NCBI RefSeq assembly: GCF_004127445.1 | Contig: NZ_QEXM01000008.1 | Location: 1 to 38,604 of the forward strand | DNA from: Streptomyces alfalfae | Lineage (GTDB): Bacteria > Actinomycetota > Actinomycetes > Streptomycetales > Streptomycetaceae | Direction: 5' to 3' | DNA length: 38,604 nucleotides | Part shown: piece by piece, positions 7,101-17,225 of the stretch | Layout: each line of letters starts with the position of its first letter | How positions within the stretch are numbered: the first letter of the stretch is position 1 | Made by a program: the position numbers and the translations under genes | Notes under the pieces: generated by a model | What the model was told of the DNA's origin: nothing | Seen by the model: the letters and a program-made list of their open reading frames with translations, nothing else | The model's database searches: none

Positions 7101-7220
7101 TTTGTCATGCGCATTGTTGAGGAAGCGCCGCACCCGGACAAGGGCGCGGTGGGCCGAAGAGAGGCGCGGCCGGGGCATTCCGCTCCCCCGCGGGCCGGAA
7201 CACCCCGTAAGCTCGCGCGC

Positions 7221-8432
7221 ATGCAGGTCATCCAGTCGACGAAGCTCGCCAACGTCTGTTACGAGATCCGGGGCCCCGTGCTCGAGGAAGCGATGCGGCT
7301 GGAATCGGCAGGCCACCGCATCCTGAAGCTCAACACCGGCAACCCCGCCGCCTTCGGCTTCGAGTGCCCGCCCGAGATCCTGGAGGACATCCTCCGCAAC
7401 GTCGGCGACGCGCATGGCTACGGCGACGCGAAGGGCCTTCTCGCGGCCCGCCGCGCGGTCGTCATGCACAACCAGACGCTCGGCATCGAGACCGACGTGG
7501 AGCACGTCTTCATCGGCAACGGCGTCTCCGAGCTGATCGTGATGGCCATGCAGGGCCTGCTCGACGACGGCGACGAGGTCCTCGTGCCGGCGCCGGACTA
7601 CCCCCTGTGGACCGCGGCCGTCTCGCTGTCCGGCGGCACCGCCGTGCACTACCGCTGCGACGAGCAGGCCGACTGGATGCCGGACCTCGCCGACATCGAG
7701 CGCAAGGTGACCGACCGCACCAAGGCGATCGTGATCATCAACCCGAACAACCCGACCGGCGCCGTCTACAGCGAGGAGATGCTGCGCGGCCTCACCGACA
7801 TCGCGCGCCGCCACAACCTGCTGGTCTGCTCCGACGAGATCTACGACAAGATCCTCTACGACGGGGCCACGCACACGCCGACCGCCGCCGTCGCCCCCGA
7901 CCTGCTGACCCTCACCTTCAACGGCATGTCCAAGGCATATCGGGTCGCGGGGTACCGCGTCGGCTGGATGGCCGTCTCCGGGCCCAAGGCGCACGCCTCC
8001 TCGTACATCGAGGGCCTGACGATCCTCGCCAACATGCGCCTGTGCGCGAACATGCCGGGCCAGCACGGTGTCGTCGCCGCGCTGAGCGGGCGGCAGACGA
8101 TCAACGATCTCGTGCTGCCGGGCGGCCGGCTCCTGGAACAGCGCGACACGGCGTACGACCTGCTGACGCAGATCCCCGGCGTGAGCTGCGTGAAGCCCAA
8201 GGGGTCGCTGTACCTCTTCCCGCGGCTCGACCCGAAGGTGTTCAAGATCAAGGACGACCGGCAGATGGTCCTCGACCTGCTGCGGGCCGAGAAGATCATG
8301 GTGGTGCACGGCACGGGCTTCAACTGGCCCGAGCCCGACCACTTCCGCGTCGTGACCCTGCCGACGGCGACCGACCTGGCGGAGGCGGTCAGGCGGATCG
8401 GCACCTTCCTGGACGGCTACAGCCAGCCCTGA
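7221..8432 (+). CDS. alaA: Alanine-synthesising pyridoxal-phosphate aminotransferase
   Basis: A 403-residue fold-type I aminotransferase that converts pyruvate and glutamate to alanine and 2-oxoglutarate. It closely follows E. coli AlaA (YfbQ) as I remember it: ENVCYEIRGPVLEEA-like start, LKLNTGNPAAFGF, IGNGVSELI, PAPDYPLWTAAVSLS, IINPNNPTGAVYS, and SDEIYDKILYD. The Schiff-base lysine is Lys238 in SKAYRVAGYR, and the phosphate-binding Arg follows at the usual spacing. Start at ATG 7221 leaves no ribosome-binding site, but TAAGCT (7208-7213) lies 7 nt upstream, so the mRNA may be leaderless. A 38-codon longer frame has no similarity. It stands alone, divergent from the protease gene. Confidence 0.93.
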   Translation: MQVIQSTKLANVCYEIRGPVLEEAMRLESAGHRILKLNTGNPAAFGFECPPEILEDILRNVGDAHGYGDAKGLLAARRAVVMHNQTLGIETDVEHVFIGNGVSELIVMAMQGLLDDGDEVLVPAPDYPLWTAAVSLSGGTAVHYRCDEQADWMPDLADIERKVTDRTKAIVIINPNNPTGAVYSEEMLRGLTDIARRHNLLVCSDEIYDKILYDGATHTPTAAVAPDLLTLTFNGMSKAYRVAGYRVGWMAVSGPKAHASSYIEGLTILANMRLCANMPGQHGVVAALSGRQTINDLVLPGGRLLEQRDTAYDLLTQIPGVSCVKPKGSLYLFPRLDPKVFKIKDDRQMVLDLLRAEKIMVVHGTGFNWPEPDHFRVVTLPTATDLAEAVRRIGTFLDGYSQP

Positions 8433-8516
8433 GCCGGGCGACCGGACCGCCCTGAGCCACGCGGCCGGACCGCCCCGGCGCCGGTCGAACCGGACCCCAC
8501 TCAACTTTAGACAGAA

Positions 8517-8548
8517 TCCAAGCTAAGATGTCTCCAAGACAGCTTGGA
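8517..8548. promoter_or_regulatory. Interlocked inverted repeats upstream of the 8558 gene
   Basis: TCCAAGCT (8517-8524) and AGCTTGGA (8541-8548) are perfect 8-bp complements around 16 bp. A second repeat, AGACA (8510-8514)/TGTCT (8529-8533), is interleaved, and a third, TCCAAG/CTTGGA, occupies 8533-8547. They overlap a TAAGAT -10-like element and the GGAGG ribosome-binding site. This looks like a repressor operator in an AT-rich patch; binding protein unknown. Confidence 0.55.
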
Positions 8549-8557
8549 GGCCATCTC

Positions 8558-8998
8558 ATGTACGAGCCGATCCGCACCAAGTCGGTCCACTCGATGGCCG
8601 ACGACGCGGGCTTCCCCCACCGCTCCCGCGAGGAGGAGCTGGACATCCAGCTCGCCGGGCACCTCGCCGCGCTGCTCGCCGTCACCGACGAGCTGCGCGC
8701 CCTCGCCCCCGACGCCGGCCTGGACGCCGCCGCCGACCGCCTCGCGGCGCAGGTGGCCCGCCTCCGCGGCGGAGCGCGCCCCCCGCGCGCCTCGGTGGCG
8801 GCCGCCATCCGCCCCCACGGCTCGACGCGTGGGAGGGACCCCCAACCGCATGTCGCCGCCCTGCACCAGCGCGCCCACGCCCTCGCGGGCCGCGCCCTGG
8901 TCGTGGCGGCCTCGCGCGCCGACACCGCGGCGGCCATCCTGGCCGCCGAGCGCATGGACGCCCACGCGGACGCCACGCGCCTGGTCGGCGCCTCCTGA
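8558..8998 (+). CDS. Small conserved-looking protein of unknown function
   Basis: A 146-residue cytoplasmic protein I do not recognise. The N-terminus (MYEPIRTKSVHSMADDAG) is followed by helical, Ala/Leu/Arg-rich segments, and it ends with helices containing AAAILAAERMDAHADAT. No membrane segment or catalytic motif is visible. Start: TTGGAGG at 8544-8550, 7 nt before the ATG at 8558; the frame upstream to 8528 runs through the operator-like repeats. Residues about 85-98 (RPHGSTRGRDPQPH) do not look like the rest of the protein and are encoded by a hairpin-bearing repeat-like DNA segment. It is transcribed toward pckG with a shared terminator. Confidence 0.7.
   Translation: MYEPIRTKSVHSMADDAGFPHRSREEELDIQLAGHLAALLAVTDELRALAPDAGLDAAADRLAAQVARLRGGARPPRASVAAAIRPHGSTRGRDPQPHVAALHQRAHALAGRALVVAASRADTAAAILAAERMDAHADATRLVGAS
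8811..8845. repeat. Intragenic palindromic repeat-like segment
   Basis: CCCACG and CGTGGG form a hairpin around 8 nt, flanked by CCCC and GGGACCCCCA. This arrangement resembles the short dispersed GTGGGAGG..CCCCC elements common in Streptomyces genomes. It is in frame with the 8558 gene and encodes a Gly/Arg/Pro-rich insert. Recognition is from memory; only one copy is in this window. Confidence 0.45.
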
Positions 8999-9003
8999 AC
9001 GGC

Positions 9004-9036
9004 CCCGGTCCGCGGCCGGTGAGGCCGCGGACCGGG
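9004..9036. terminator. Bidirectional terminator
   Basis: A perfect 14-bp stem (CCCGGTCCGCGGCC with its complement) and 5-nt loop in the 61-bp gap between the convergent 8558 gene and pckG. Confidence 0.8.
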
Positions 9037-9059
9037 TGCCACTCACGCGGGCGGGAGCG

Positions 9060-10907
9060 TCAGCCGAGGCGCTTCACCAGGGCGTGGTACTCGTCCCACA
9101 GCTCCTTGGGCGTGTGGTCGCCGAAGGTGTTGAGGTGCTCGGGGACCAGGGAGGCCTCCTCGCGCCAGACCTCCTTGTCGACCGTGAGCAGGAACTCCAG
9201 GTCGGCCTTGTCCAGGTCGAGCCCCTCGGTGTCCAGCGCGTCGACCGTCGGCAGGACGCCGATCGGGGTCTCGACGCCCTCGGCCCTGCCGTCGAGGCGG
9301 TCCACGATCCACTTCAGCACGCGGCTGTTCTCGCCGAAGCCGGGCCAGACGAACTTGCCGGCCTCGTTCTTCCGGAACCAGTTCACGTAGTAGATCTTCG
9401 GCAGCTCGGACTGGTCCTTGTCCTTGCCGACCTTGATCCAGTGGGCCATGTAGTCGCCCATGTTGTAGCCGCAGAACGGCAGCATCGCGAACGGGTCGCG
9501 GCGCAGCTCGCCGACCTTGCCCTCCGCCGCGGCGGTCTTCTCGCTCGCCACGTTCGCGCCGAGGAAGACGCCGTGCTGCCAGTCGAAGGACTCGGTCACC
9601 AGCGGCACGGCGCTCGCGCGGCGGCCGCCGAAGAGGATCGCCGAGATCGGCACGCCCCTGGGGTCCTCCCACTCGGGCGCGATGATCGGGCACTGCGAGG
9701 CGGGCGTGGTGAAGCGGGCGTTGGGGTGGGCCGCCGGGACGCCGGACTCGGGCGTCCAGTCGTTGCCCTTCCAGTCCGTCAGGTGCGCCGGGGTCTCCTC
9801 CGTCATGCCCTCCCACCAGACGTCGCCGTCGTCGGTGAGCGCGACGTTGGTGAAGACGGAGTTGCCCCAGAGCGTCTTCATGGCGTTGGCGTTGGTGTGC
9901 TCTCCGGTGCCGGGCGCGACGCCGAAGAAACCGGCCTCGGGGTTGATCGCGTAGAGGCGGCCGTCCTCGCCGAACCGCATCCAGGCGATGTCGTCGCCGA
10001 TGGTCTCCACGGTCCAGCCGGAGATCGTCGGCTCCAGCATGGCGAGGTTCGTCTTGCCGCAGGCGGACGGGAAGGCGGCCGCGACGTACTTGCTCTCGCC
10101 CTGCGGGGGCGTGAGCTTCAGGATCAGCATGTGCTCGGCGAGCCAGCCCTCGTCGCGCGCCATGACGGAGGCGATGCGCAGGGCGTAGCACTTCTTGCCG
10201 AGCAGGGCGTTGCCGCCGTAGCCGGATCCGTAGGACCAGATCTCGCGGTCCTCGGGGAAGTGCGAGATGTACTTCGTGGAGTTGCAGGGCCACGGGACGT
10301 CGGCCTGCCCGTCCTCCAGCGGCGCGCCGAGGGTGTGGACGGCCTTGACGAAGAAGCCGTCGTCGCCCAGTTCGTCCAGGACCGCCTGGCCCATGCGGGT
10401 CATGGTGCGCATGGACACGGCGACGTACGCCGAGTCGGTGATCTCGACGCCGATCGCGGACAGCGGCGAGCCCACCGGGCCCATGCAGAAGGGCACGACG
10501 TACATCGTGCGGCCCTTCATCGACCCGCGGAAGACTCCGCCCCTGCCGTCGCGCCCGGTGAAGATCTCCCGCATCTCGGCGGGGTCCTTCCAGTGGTTGG
10601 TCGGGCCCGCGTCCTGCTCCTTCTTCGAGCAGATGAAGGTGCGGTCCTCGACGCGCGCGACGTCGGTCGGGTCGGAGGCCGCGTAGTAGGAGTTCGGCCG
10701 CTTGACGGGGTCGAGCTTCTTGAACGTGCCCTTGGCCACGAGCTCCTCGCACAGGCGCTCGTACTCGGCCTCGGAGCCGTCACACCAGACCACCCTGTCC
10801 GGCTGTGTCAGTTCGGCGATCTCGTCGACCCAGGAGGCGAGCTCCCGGTGGCCGGTCGGGACGGTGTTGGTCGGGAGGGTGCTGGGAGCCGCGATGTCGC
10901 GCGCCAC
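9060..10907 (-). CDS. pckG: Phosphoenolpyruvate carboxykinase (GTP)
   Basis: A 615-residue enzyme that converts oxaloacetate and GTP to phosphoenolpyruvate, CO2 and GDP, the entry to gluconeogenesis. GTP-type features: PEP/oxaloacetate site at [22 protein letters not shown], the P-loop [13 protein letters not shown] with the hyper-reactive cysteine, kinase-2 element GDDIAWM, and the mobile-lid and nucleotide-binding region [13 protein letters not shown]. Length agrees with bacterial and animal GTP enzymes (about 600-620). The start is GTG at 10907, 5 nt after AGGAG. Transcribed alone, away from the hemolysin III-like gene, with a shared 275-bp upstream region. Regulation is probably transcriptional, since no allosteric domain is present. 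Confidence 0.96.
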   Translation of the reverse strand: MARDIAAPSTLPTNTVPTGHRELASWVDEIAELTQPDRVVWCDGSEAEYERLCEELVAKGTFKKLDPVKRPNSYYAASDPTDVARVEDRTFICSKKEQDAGPTNHWKDPAEMREIFTGRDGRGGVFRGSMKGRTMYVVPFCMGPVGSPLSAIGVEITDSAYVAVSMRTMTRMGQAVLDELGDDGFFVKAVHTLGAPLEDGQADVPWPCNSTKYISHFPEDREIWSYGSGYGGNALLGKKCYALRIASVMARDEGWLAEHMLILKLTPPQGESKYVAAAFPSACGKTNLAMLEPTISGWTVETIGDDIAWMRFGEDGRLYAINPEAGFFGVAPGTGEHTNANAMKTLWGNSVFTNVALTDDGDVWWEGMTEETPAHLTDWKGNDWTPESGVPAAHPNARFTTPASQCPIIAPEWEDPRGVPISAILFGGRRASAVPLVTESFDWQHGVFLGANVASEKTAAAEGKVGELRRDPFAMLPFCGYNMGDYMAHWIKVGKDKDQSELPKIYYVNWFRKNEAGKFVWPGFGENSRVLKWIVDRLDGRAEGVETPIGVLPTVDALDTEGLDLDKADLEFLLTVDKEVWREEASLVPEHLNTFGDHTPKELWDEYHALVKRLG

Positions 10908-11182
10908 GATTGCTCCTAATCGAGGGGGTTTTGAGGATGTATGCCCCGTGGGGGCTGCGACCCGGACGCTTCACGTGGAAATTCCCTCTGGCGCTCATCC
11001 GGTGCCGACCGCACTCATATGATCATCCGGCGATGGTGCGCATCTGTCCAGAGGGCTTCACACCTGAGCGACGTGAGCATCGCCACTTGTACGGGTTCGG
11101 GGGTGAGGGCGGCGATTCGGGCGGGACGGCGGAGCACGTGCGATTGATGTCCGACTTACAGGCCCGTGGGTACGATTCCGCC
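10908..11182. other. Divergent promoter region of pckG and the hemolysin III-like gene
   Basis: 275 bp without a gene. On the plus strand TACGAT (11171-11176), 6 nt before the ATG at 11183, is a candidate -10 for a leaderless transcript. On the minus strand I could not assign a confident pckG promoter. No strong hairpin was seen. Confidence 0.4.
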
Positions 11183-11899
11183 ATGACCGCTCCCGTCCCC
11201 GAAGCGATTCCGGAAGCCACCGGCGCCGCCTCGCCCGGTTCGCCCACCGTGCCCCTGCCGCTCCCCCCGAAGCCGAAGATGCGCGGCTGGCTGCACGCCG
11301 GCATGTTCCCCGCGGTGCTCGTCGCCGGGCTGGCGCTCACAGCCCTCGCCGACTCCACCCGGGGCCGCATCGCCTGCGGCGTCTTCGCCCTGACGGCCTG
11401 TCTGCTCTTCGGTGTCAGCGCGCTCTACCACCGGGGCGACTGGGGCCCGCGGGCCGACGGCGTCCTGCGCAGACTCGACCACTCCAACATCTTCCTGATC
11501 ATCGCGGGCACCTACACCCCGCTGACGATGCTGCTGCTCCCCGACGCCAAGGGGCGGTGGCTGCTCTGGGGCATCTGGGGCGCCGCCGTCGCGGGCATCG
11601 CCTTCCGCGTCTTCTGGGTGGGCGCGCCCCGCTGGCTCTACACCCCGTGCTACATCGCGATGGGCTGGGCCGCCGTCTTCTTCCTGCCGGACTTCATGCA
11701 CAAGGGCGGCGTGGCCGTCCTCGTCCTGGTGGTCGTCGGCGGGCTGCTCTACAGCGTGGGCGGCGTGATCTACGGCATCAAGCGCCCCAACCCCTCCCCC
11801 CGCTTCTTCGGCTTCCACGAGGTCTTCCACTCACTGACCCTGGCGGCCTTCGCCGTGCACTACATCGGCATCTCCCTGGTGGCCTACCAGCACGGCTGA
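11183..11899 (+). CDS. Hemolysin III / PAQR-family membrane protein
   Basis: A 238-residue integral membrane protein with seven predicted helices after a Pro-rich cytoplasmic N-terminus (residues 1-35). PAQR/HlyIII signatures: S-A-L-Y-H-R in the second helix region, R-R-L-D-H-S-N-I-F-L-I-I-A-G-T-Y-T-P in the third, and G-F-H-E-V-F-H with a later H-Y near the C-terminus. The conserved His/Asp residues form the Zn-dependent hydrolase-like site of the superfamily. True haemolytic activity is not implied. ATG 11183 has no ribosome-binding site, and the TACGAT element suggests a leaderless mRNA. An upstream in-frame ATG at 11148 is possible. A terminator follows. Confidence 0.88.
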   Translation: MTAPVPEAIPEATGAASPGSPTVPLPLPPKPKMRGWLHAGMFPAVLVAGLALTALADSTRGRIACGVFALTACLLFGVSALYHRGDWGPRADGVLRRLDHSNIFLIIAGTYTPLTMLLLPDAKGRWLLWGIWGAAVAGIAFRVFWVGAPRWLYTPCYIAMGWAAVFFLPDFMHKGGVAVLVLVVVGGLLYSVGGVIYGIKRPNPSPRFFGFHEVFHSLTLAAFAVHYIGISLVAYQHG

Positions 11900-11913
11900 T
11901 CCCCCTCCCCCTC

Positions 11914-11959
11914 CACGAGTCCAGTGGCCGCGGCTTCCCAGCCGCGGCCACTTCTCGTG
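11914..11959 (+). terminator. Terminator after the hemolysin III-like gene
   Basis: A 13-bp perfect stem (AGTGGCCGCGGCT with its complement, 4-nt loop) extended outward by CACGAG/CTCGTG, located about 15-60 bp after the stop codon. Confidence 0.8.
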
Positions 11960-12000
11960 CGCCCGGACACCCCGGCGCCCGCGTCTCCGGCCCGCAGTTA

Positions 12001-12037
12001 TTGACAGTCACCCTCTTTTGAGAGCTACTCTCATTTC
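12001..12037 (+). promoter_or_regulatory. Promoter and palindromic operator of the MFS-TetR operon
   Basis: TTGACA (12001-12006) is a perfect -35. TACTCT (12026-12031) or GCTACT (12024-12029) can serve as the -10. The perfect inverted repeat TGAGAG-CTA-CTCTCA (12019-12033) covers the -10, as a TetR operator would. The ATG begins 6 nt after TACTCT, so the transcript is probably leaderless. Confidence 0.7.
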
Positions 12038-13597
12038 ATGACCGCTGTCACTGGCACGCCTGCCGCCGCGCGGCAGAACCCCCGCCGCTGGTGGGCGCTG
12101 GGCGCCCTGGTCGCGAGCATGCTCGTGCTCGGTTTCGACATGACGATCCTCAACGTCGCGCTGCCGACCATGGCGGGACAGCTCGACGCCGACACCGGTG
12201 AACAGCAGGGGATGGCGGACGCGTACGTCGTCGTCTTCGCCGCGCTGATGCTCCCCGCCGGGCTCCTCGGCGACCGGTTCGGGCGGCGCCGGATGCTGAT
12301 GACCGGGCTCGGCGTCTTCCTGGCCGGCTCCGTCCTCGGCGCCCTCGCCCACGACGTCTCCCTCGTCGTCGCGGCCCGCGCCGTCATGGGCCTCGGCGGC
12401 GCCCTCGTCATGCCGCTCGCCCTCGCCGTGCTGCCGGCGCTCTTCGGCCCGGGCGAGCGGACCAAGGCGGTCGGCGTCGTCTCCGCCGCCGCCGCGCTCG
12501 GCGCGCCGCTCGGGCCCGTCGTCGGCGGCTGGCTCCTCGACCACTTCTGGTGGGGCTCGATCTTCCTGATCAACGTGCCCATGGCCGCGATCGGCCTCAC
12601 CGCCTGCGCCTTCCTGCTCCCCGAGACCCGCGACCCGTCGTCGCCCGCGGTCGACGTCCTCTCCACCGCCCTGACCGCCGCCGGTCTCGGCGCGCTGGTC
12701 CACGCCGTCATCGAGGCGCCCGCCCGCGGCTGGGGCGACCCGCTGGTGCTCGGCACGTCCGCCGGCGCCGCCCTGCTGCTCACCGCGCTCGTCCTGCGCG
12801 AGCGGCGGATGACGCGCCCCATGCTCGACCTGGCGCTCCTGCGCGACCGCGGCTTCTGCCTGCACACCCTCGCGGCGACGCTCGTGATGTTCGTCCTGTC
12901 CGGCCTGATGTTCGTGCTGCCCCCGTACCTCCAGGCCGTCGAGGGCAACGACGCCTTCGGCGCCGGCATGCGCATCCTGCCGATGATGGGCGGCCTGATC
13001 GTCGCCGCGAAGGGCGCGGAGCCCGTCGTACGCCGCTTCGGGGCGCGCGCGGTGATCAGCGGCGGGCTCGTGGTGCTCGCCTTCGCCGCGATCCTCGGCA
13101 GCCGCACGGACCTGCACAGCGGCTACGGGTTCACCGCGCTGTGGCTCTCGGTGGCCGGCCTCGGCTTCGGCTTCGCGATCGTCCCCGCCATGGACGCGGC
13201 GCTCGGCGCGCTGCCCGTCGAGCGGGCGGGCTCCGGCACCGGCCTGCTGATGACCGTGCGTCAGGTGGGCGGCGCCCTCGGGATCGCGCTGCTCGGCTCG
13301 CTCCTCGCCTCGGCGTACACCCGCGGTCTCGACACCGGCGGCCTGCCCGGCGCTCCCGCCGACGCCGCCGGGGAGTCCGTGATCGCCGCCCACGCCGTCG
13401 CCGAACGCCTCGGCTCCGCGCGCCTCGCCGCGTCCGCCGACGCCGCGTACGTCCACGGCATGGGCCTCGTCCTGCTCGTCAGCGGTGTCGCCGCCCTGGT
13501 CGCCGCGCTGCTCGTCGCGGCGCTGCTGCCCCGCTCCGGTGACGGCCCCGCGCCGCGCCCGGCCATGGGCACGGCCGAGGACGATGCCCGACAATGA
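12038..13597 (+). CDS. MFS drug exporter, 14-helix (DHA2) type
   Basis: A 519-residue inner-membrane H+ antiporter that probably exports toxic compounds or antibiotics. Helix 1 contains V-L-G-F-D-M-T-I-L-N-V-A-L-P, the D-x-x-I-V-N-V-A-L-P motif of DHA2 transporters. Motif A is G-L-L-G-D-R-F-G-R-R-R (about 80-90), and motif C appears as G-A-P-L-G-P-V-V-G-G-W-L-L in helix 5. About 14 hydrophobic segments fit the length. The stop codon overlaps the start of the TetR gene (ATGA at 13594-13597), implying translational coupling. A palindrome over the promoter is the expected site of that repressor. Substrate unknown. Confidence 0.9.
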   Translation: MTAVTGTPAAARQNPRRWWALGALVASMLVLGFDMTILNVALPTMAGQLDADTGEQQGMADAYVVVFAALMLPAGLLGDRFGRRRMLMTGLGVFLAGSVLGALAHDVSLVVAARAVMGLGGALVMPLALAVLPALFGPGERTKAVGVVSAAAALGAPLGPVVGGWLLDHFWWGSIFLINVPMAAIGLTACAFLLPETRDPSSPAVDVLSTALTAAGLGALVHAVIEAPARGWGDPLVLGTSAGAALLLTALVLRERRMTRPMLDLALLRDRGFCLHTLAATLVMFVLSGLMFVLPPYLQAVEGNDAFGAGMRILPMMGGLIVAAKGAEPVVRRFGARAVISGGLVVLAFAAILGSRTDLHSGYGFTALWLSVAGLGFGFAIVPAMDAALGALPVERAGSGTGLLMTVRQVGGALGIALLGSLLASAYTRGLDTGGLPGAPADAAGESVIAAHAVAERLGSARLAASADAAYVHGMGLVLLVSGVAALVAALLVAALLPRSGDGPAPRPAMGTAEDDARQ

Positions 13598-14250
13598 ACG
13601 CCATGACGGCCGCACGCACCCCCCGCCCCGCCTCCGCCCCGCGACCGGGGCTGCGCGAGCGGAAGAAGCTCAAGACCCGCCTGGCCATCCGGGAGGCGAC
13701 CTACCGGCTGATCCGGGAGCAGGGGTACGACGCGACGACCGTCGAGCAGATCGCCGAGGCGGCGGAGGTCTCCCCCTCCACGGTCTTCCGCTACTTCACG
13801 ACCAAGGAGGACATCGTCCTCACCGACGAGTTCGACCCGGTCCTCGAACGCGAGCTGCGGCAGCGGCCCGCCGACGAGCCGATCGTGGAGTCGCTGCGGC
13901 GGGTGCTGCGCCACGCCGTGGCCTTCGGCTTCGCGGACGAACCCGAGGAGGCCATCCTGCGGACGCGGCTCATGATCGAGGTCCCCGCCGTGCGTTCGCG
14001 GATGCTGGAGAGCATGTCGGTGACCGGCGGCATCCTCTGCCGGGTCATCGCGGAACGCACCGGCAAGGACCCGGGCGACCTGGAGGTGCGGACCTTCGCC
14101 ATGGGGCTGATCGGCGCGCTCACCGAGACCACGGCGTACTGGGCCGAGCACGGCCACAAGGAGGACCTCGCCGAGCTCGTGGACCGCACGCTCACCGTCC
14201 TGACGACCGGATTCTCGGGGGCGTCAGGACCGGGGTCCATGCCATCCTGA
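13594..14250 (+). CDS. TetR-family transcriptional regulator
   Basis: A 218-residue DNA-binding repressor. The N-terminal HTH (residues about 25-70: R-L-A-I-R-E-A-T-Y-R-L-I-R-E-Q-G-Y-D then TVEQIAEAAEVSPSTVFRYF) is a textbook TetR domain. The C-terminal helices would form the ligand pocket and dimer interface. It overlaps the exporter gene by 4 nt and so shares its promoter; repression of its own operon through the 12019-12033 palindrome is the simplest model. An alternative start at ATG 13603 removes three residues. The inducer is presumably a substrate of the exporter. Confidence 0.9.
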   Translation: MNAMTAARTPRPASAPRPGLRERKKLKTRLAIREATYRLIREQGYDATTVEQIAEAAEVSPSTVFRYFTTKEDIVLTDEFDPVLERELRQRPADEPIVESLRRVLRHAVAFGFADEPEEAILRTRLMIEVPAVRSRMLESMSVTGGILCRVIAERTGKDPGDLEVRTFAMGLIGALTETTAYWAEHGHKEDLAELVDRTLTVLTTGFSGASGPGSMPS

Positions 14251-14254
14251 CCGC

Positions 14255-14989
14255 ATGAACGGTCCGGAGATCAGCGTCAGTTTCGCCCCCGAGCTGGGGT
14301 TGTTCGTCCCGCACGAGCGCAGGGGCGGGCCCAGCACCGTCGTCACCGACGGGGCGTCCACCCTCGGGCACGTCGTCGAGTCCCTCGGGGTGCCGCTCAC
14401 CGAGGTCGGCGCGCTCGTGGTGGACGGCCGCGAGACCGCCACCGGGCACGTGCCCGCCGCGGGCGAGACCGTCACCGTACGGGCGGTGCCGCGCCCCCAG
14501 CGGGTGCCGGGCGCCCCGCTCCGCTTCCTCCTCGACGTCCATCTGGGCACGCTGGCCCGGCGGTTGCGGCTCCTCGGCGTCGACGCGGCGTACGAGAGCA
14601 CGGACATCGGCGACCCGGCCCTCGCCGCGCGCTCCGCGGCCGAGCGGCGGGTGCTGCTGAGCCGCGACCGGGGGCTCCTGCGCCGCCGCGAGCTGTGGGC
14701 GGGCGCGTACGTCTACAGCGACCGCCCCGACGACCAGCTCCGCGACGTCCTCGGCCGCTTCGCGCCGCCGCTGCGGCCGTGGACGCGCTGCACCGCCTGC
14801 AACGGCACGCTGCGCGACGCGGCCAAGGAGGACGTCGCGGACCTCATCGAGGGCGGGACGCGGGGCGCCTACGAGGTCTTCGCCCAGTGCGAGGCGTGCG
14901 CCCGCGTGTACTGGCGGGGCGCCCACCACGACCGCCTGGCGGCGATGGTCGCCGCCGCCCTGGAGGAGTTCGGCGAGGCGGTGCGCTGA
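14255..14989 (+). CDS. Mut7-C RNase / ubiquitin-like domain protein
   Basis: A 244-residue protein with two parts. Residues about 1-80 match the Mut7-C ubiquitin-like domain (P-E-L-G-L-F-V-P and V-V-D-G-R-E-T). Residues about 88-235 match the Mut7-C domain, a PIN-like RNase fold with zinc-ribbon cysteines. Visible features: FLLDVHLGTLARRLRLLGVDA with Asp94, LLSRDRGLL with Asp138 (likely catalytic acids), and the zinc pairs C179-x2-C182 and C212-x2-C215. Substrate RNA is unknown. It starts 4 bp after the TetR stop without a clear ribosome-binding site, so it may be the third gene of that operon, but a functional link to export is not evident. It converges with the YyaL-like gene 18 bp away. 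Confidence 0.85.
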   Translation: MNGPEISVSFAPELGLFVPHERRGGPSTVVTDGASTLGHVVESLGVPLTEVGALVVDGRETATGHVPAAGETVTVRAVPRPQRVPGAPLRFLLDVHLGTLARRLRLLGVDAAYESTDIGDPALAARSAAERRVLLSRDRGLLRRRELWAGAYVYSDRPDDQLRDVLGRFAPPLRPWTRCTACNGTLRDAAKEDVADLIEGGTRGAYEVFAQCEACARVYWRGAHHDRLAAMVAAALEEFGEAVR

Positions 14990-15007
14990 CCGCCCCGCCG
15001 GCTGCGG

Positions 15008-17026
<2,019 letters not shown>

Positions 17027-17225
17027 ACGACCCAGCCTCTCACAGCGTCTGCCACGACCGGTGAAACACTGGCGAGCCGCCTCACTCGGCCGCACGGCAC
17101 TTGTGCGCCATCACATGGCCGGCGGGCGGCTCCTTCCCTCCCGAGTCGGGCAGACCGGCACCTGGAAACCGTAGGCTTGGCGTATCAGCGCCGGACCTGC
17201 CGAGGCTCCTCGAAGGAGGTACACC

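Noticed and set aside
8544..10919. 791-codon plus-strand frame opposite pckG
   Set aside because: It runs out of phase through the small 8558 gene and then antisense to pckG; the composition is typical of antisense frames and there is no coherent domain.
11144..11176. TTGATG...TACGAT as a full promoter for the hemolysin III-like gene
   Set aside because: The spacing is 21 bp, too long for a normal sigma-70-type pair; only the -10-like element is retained.
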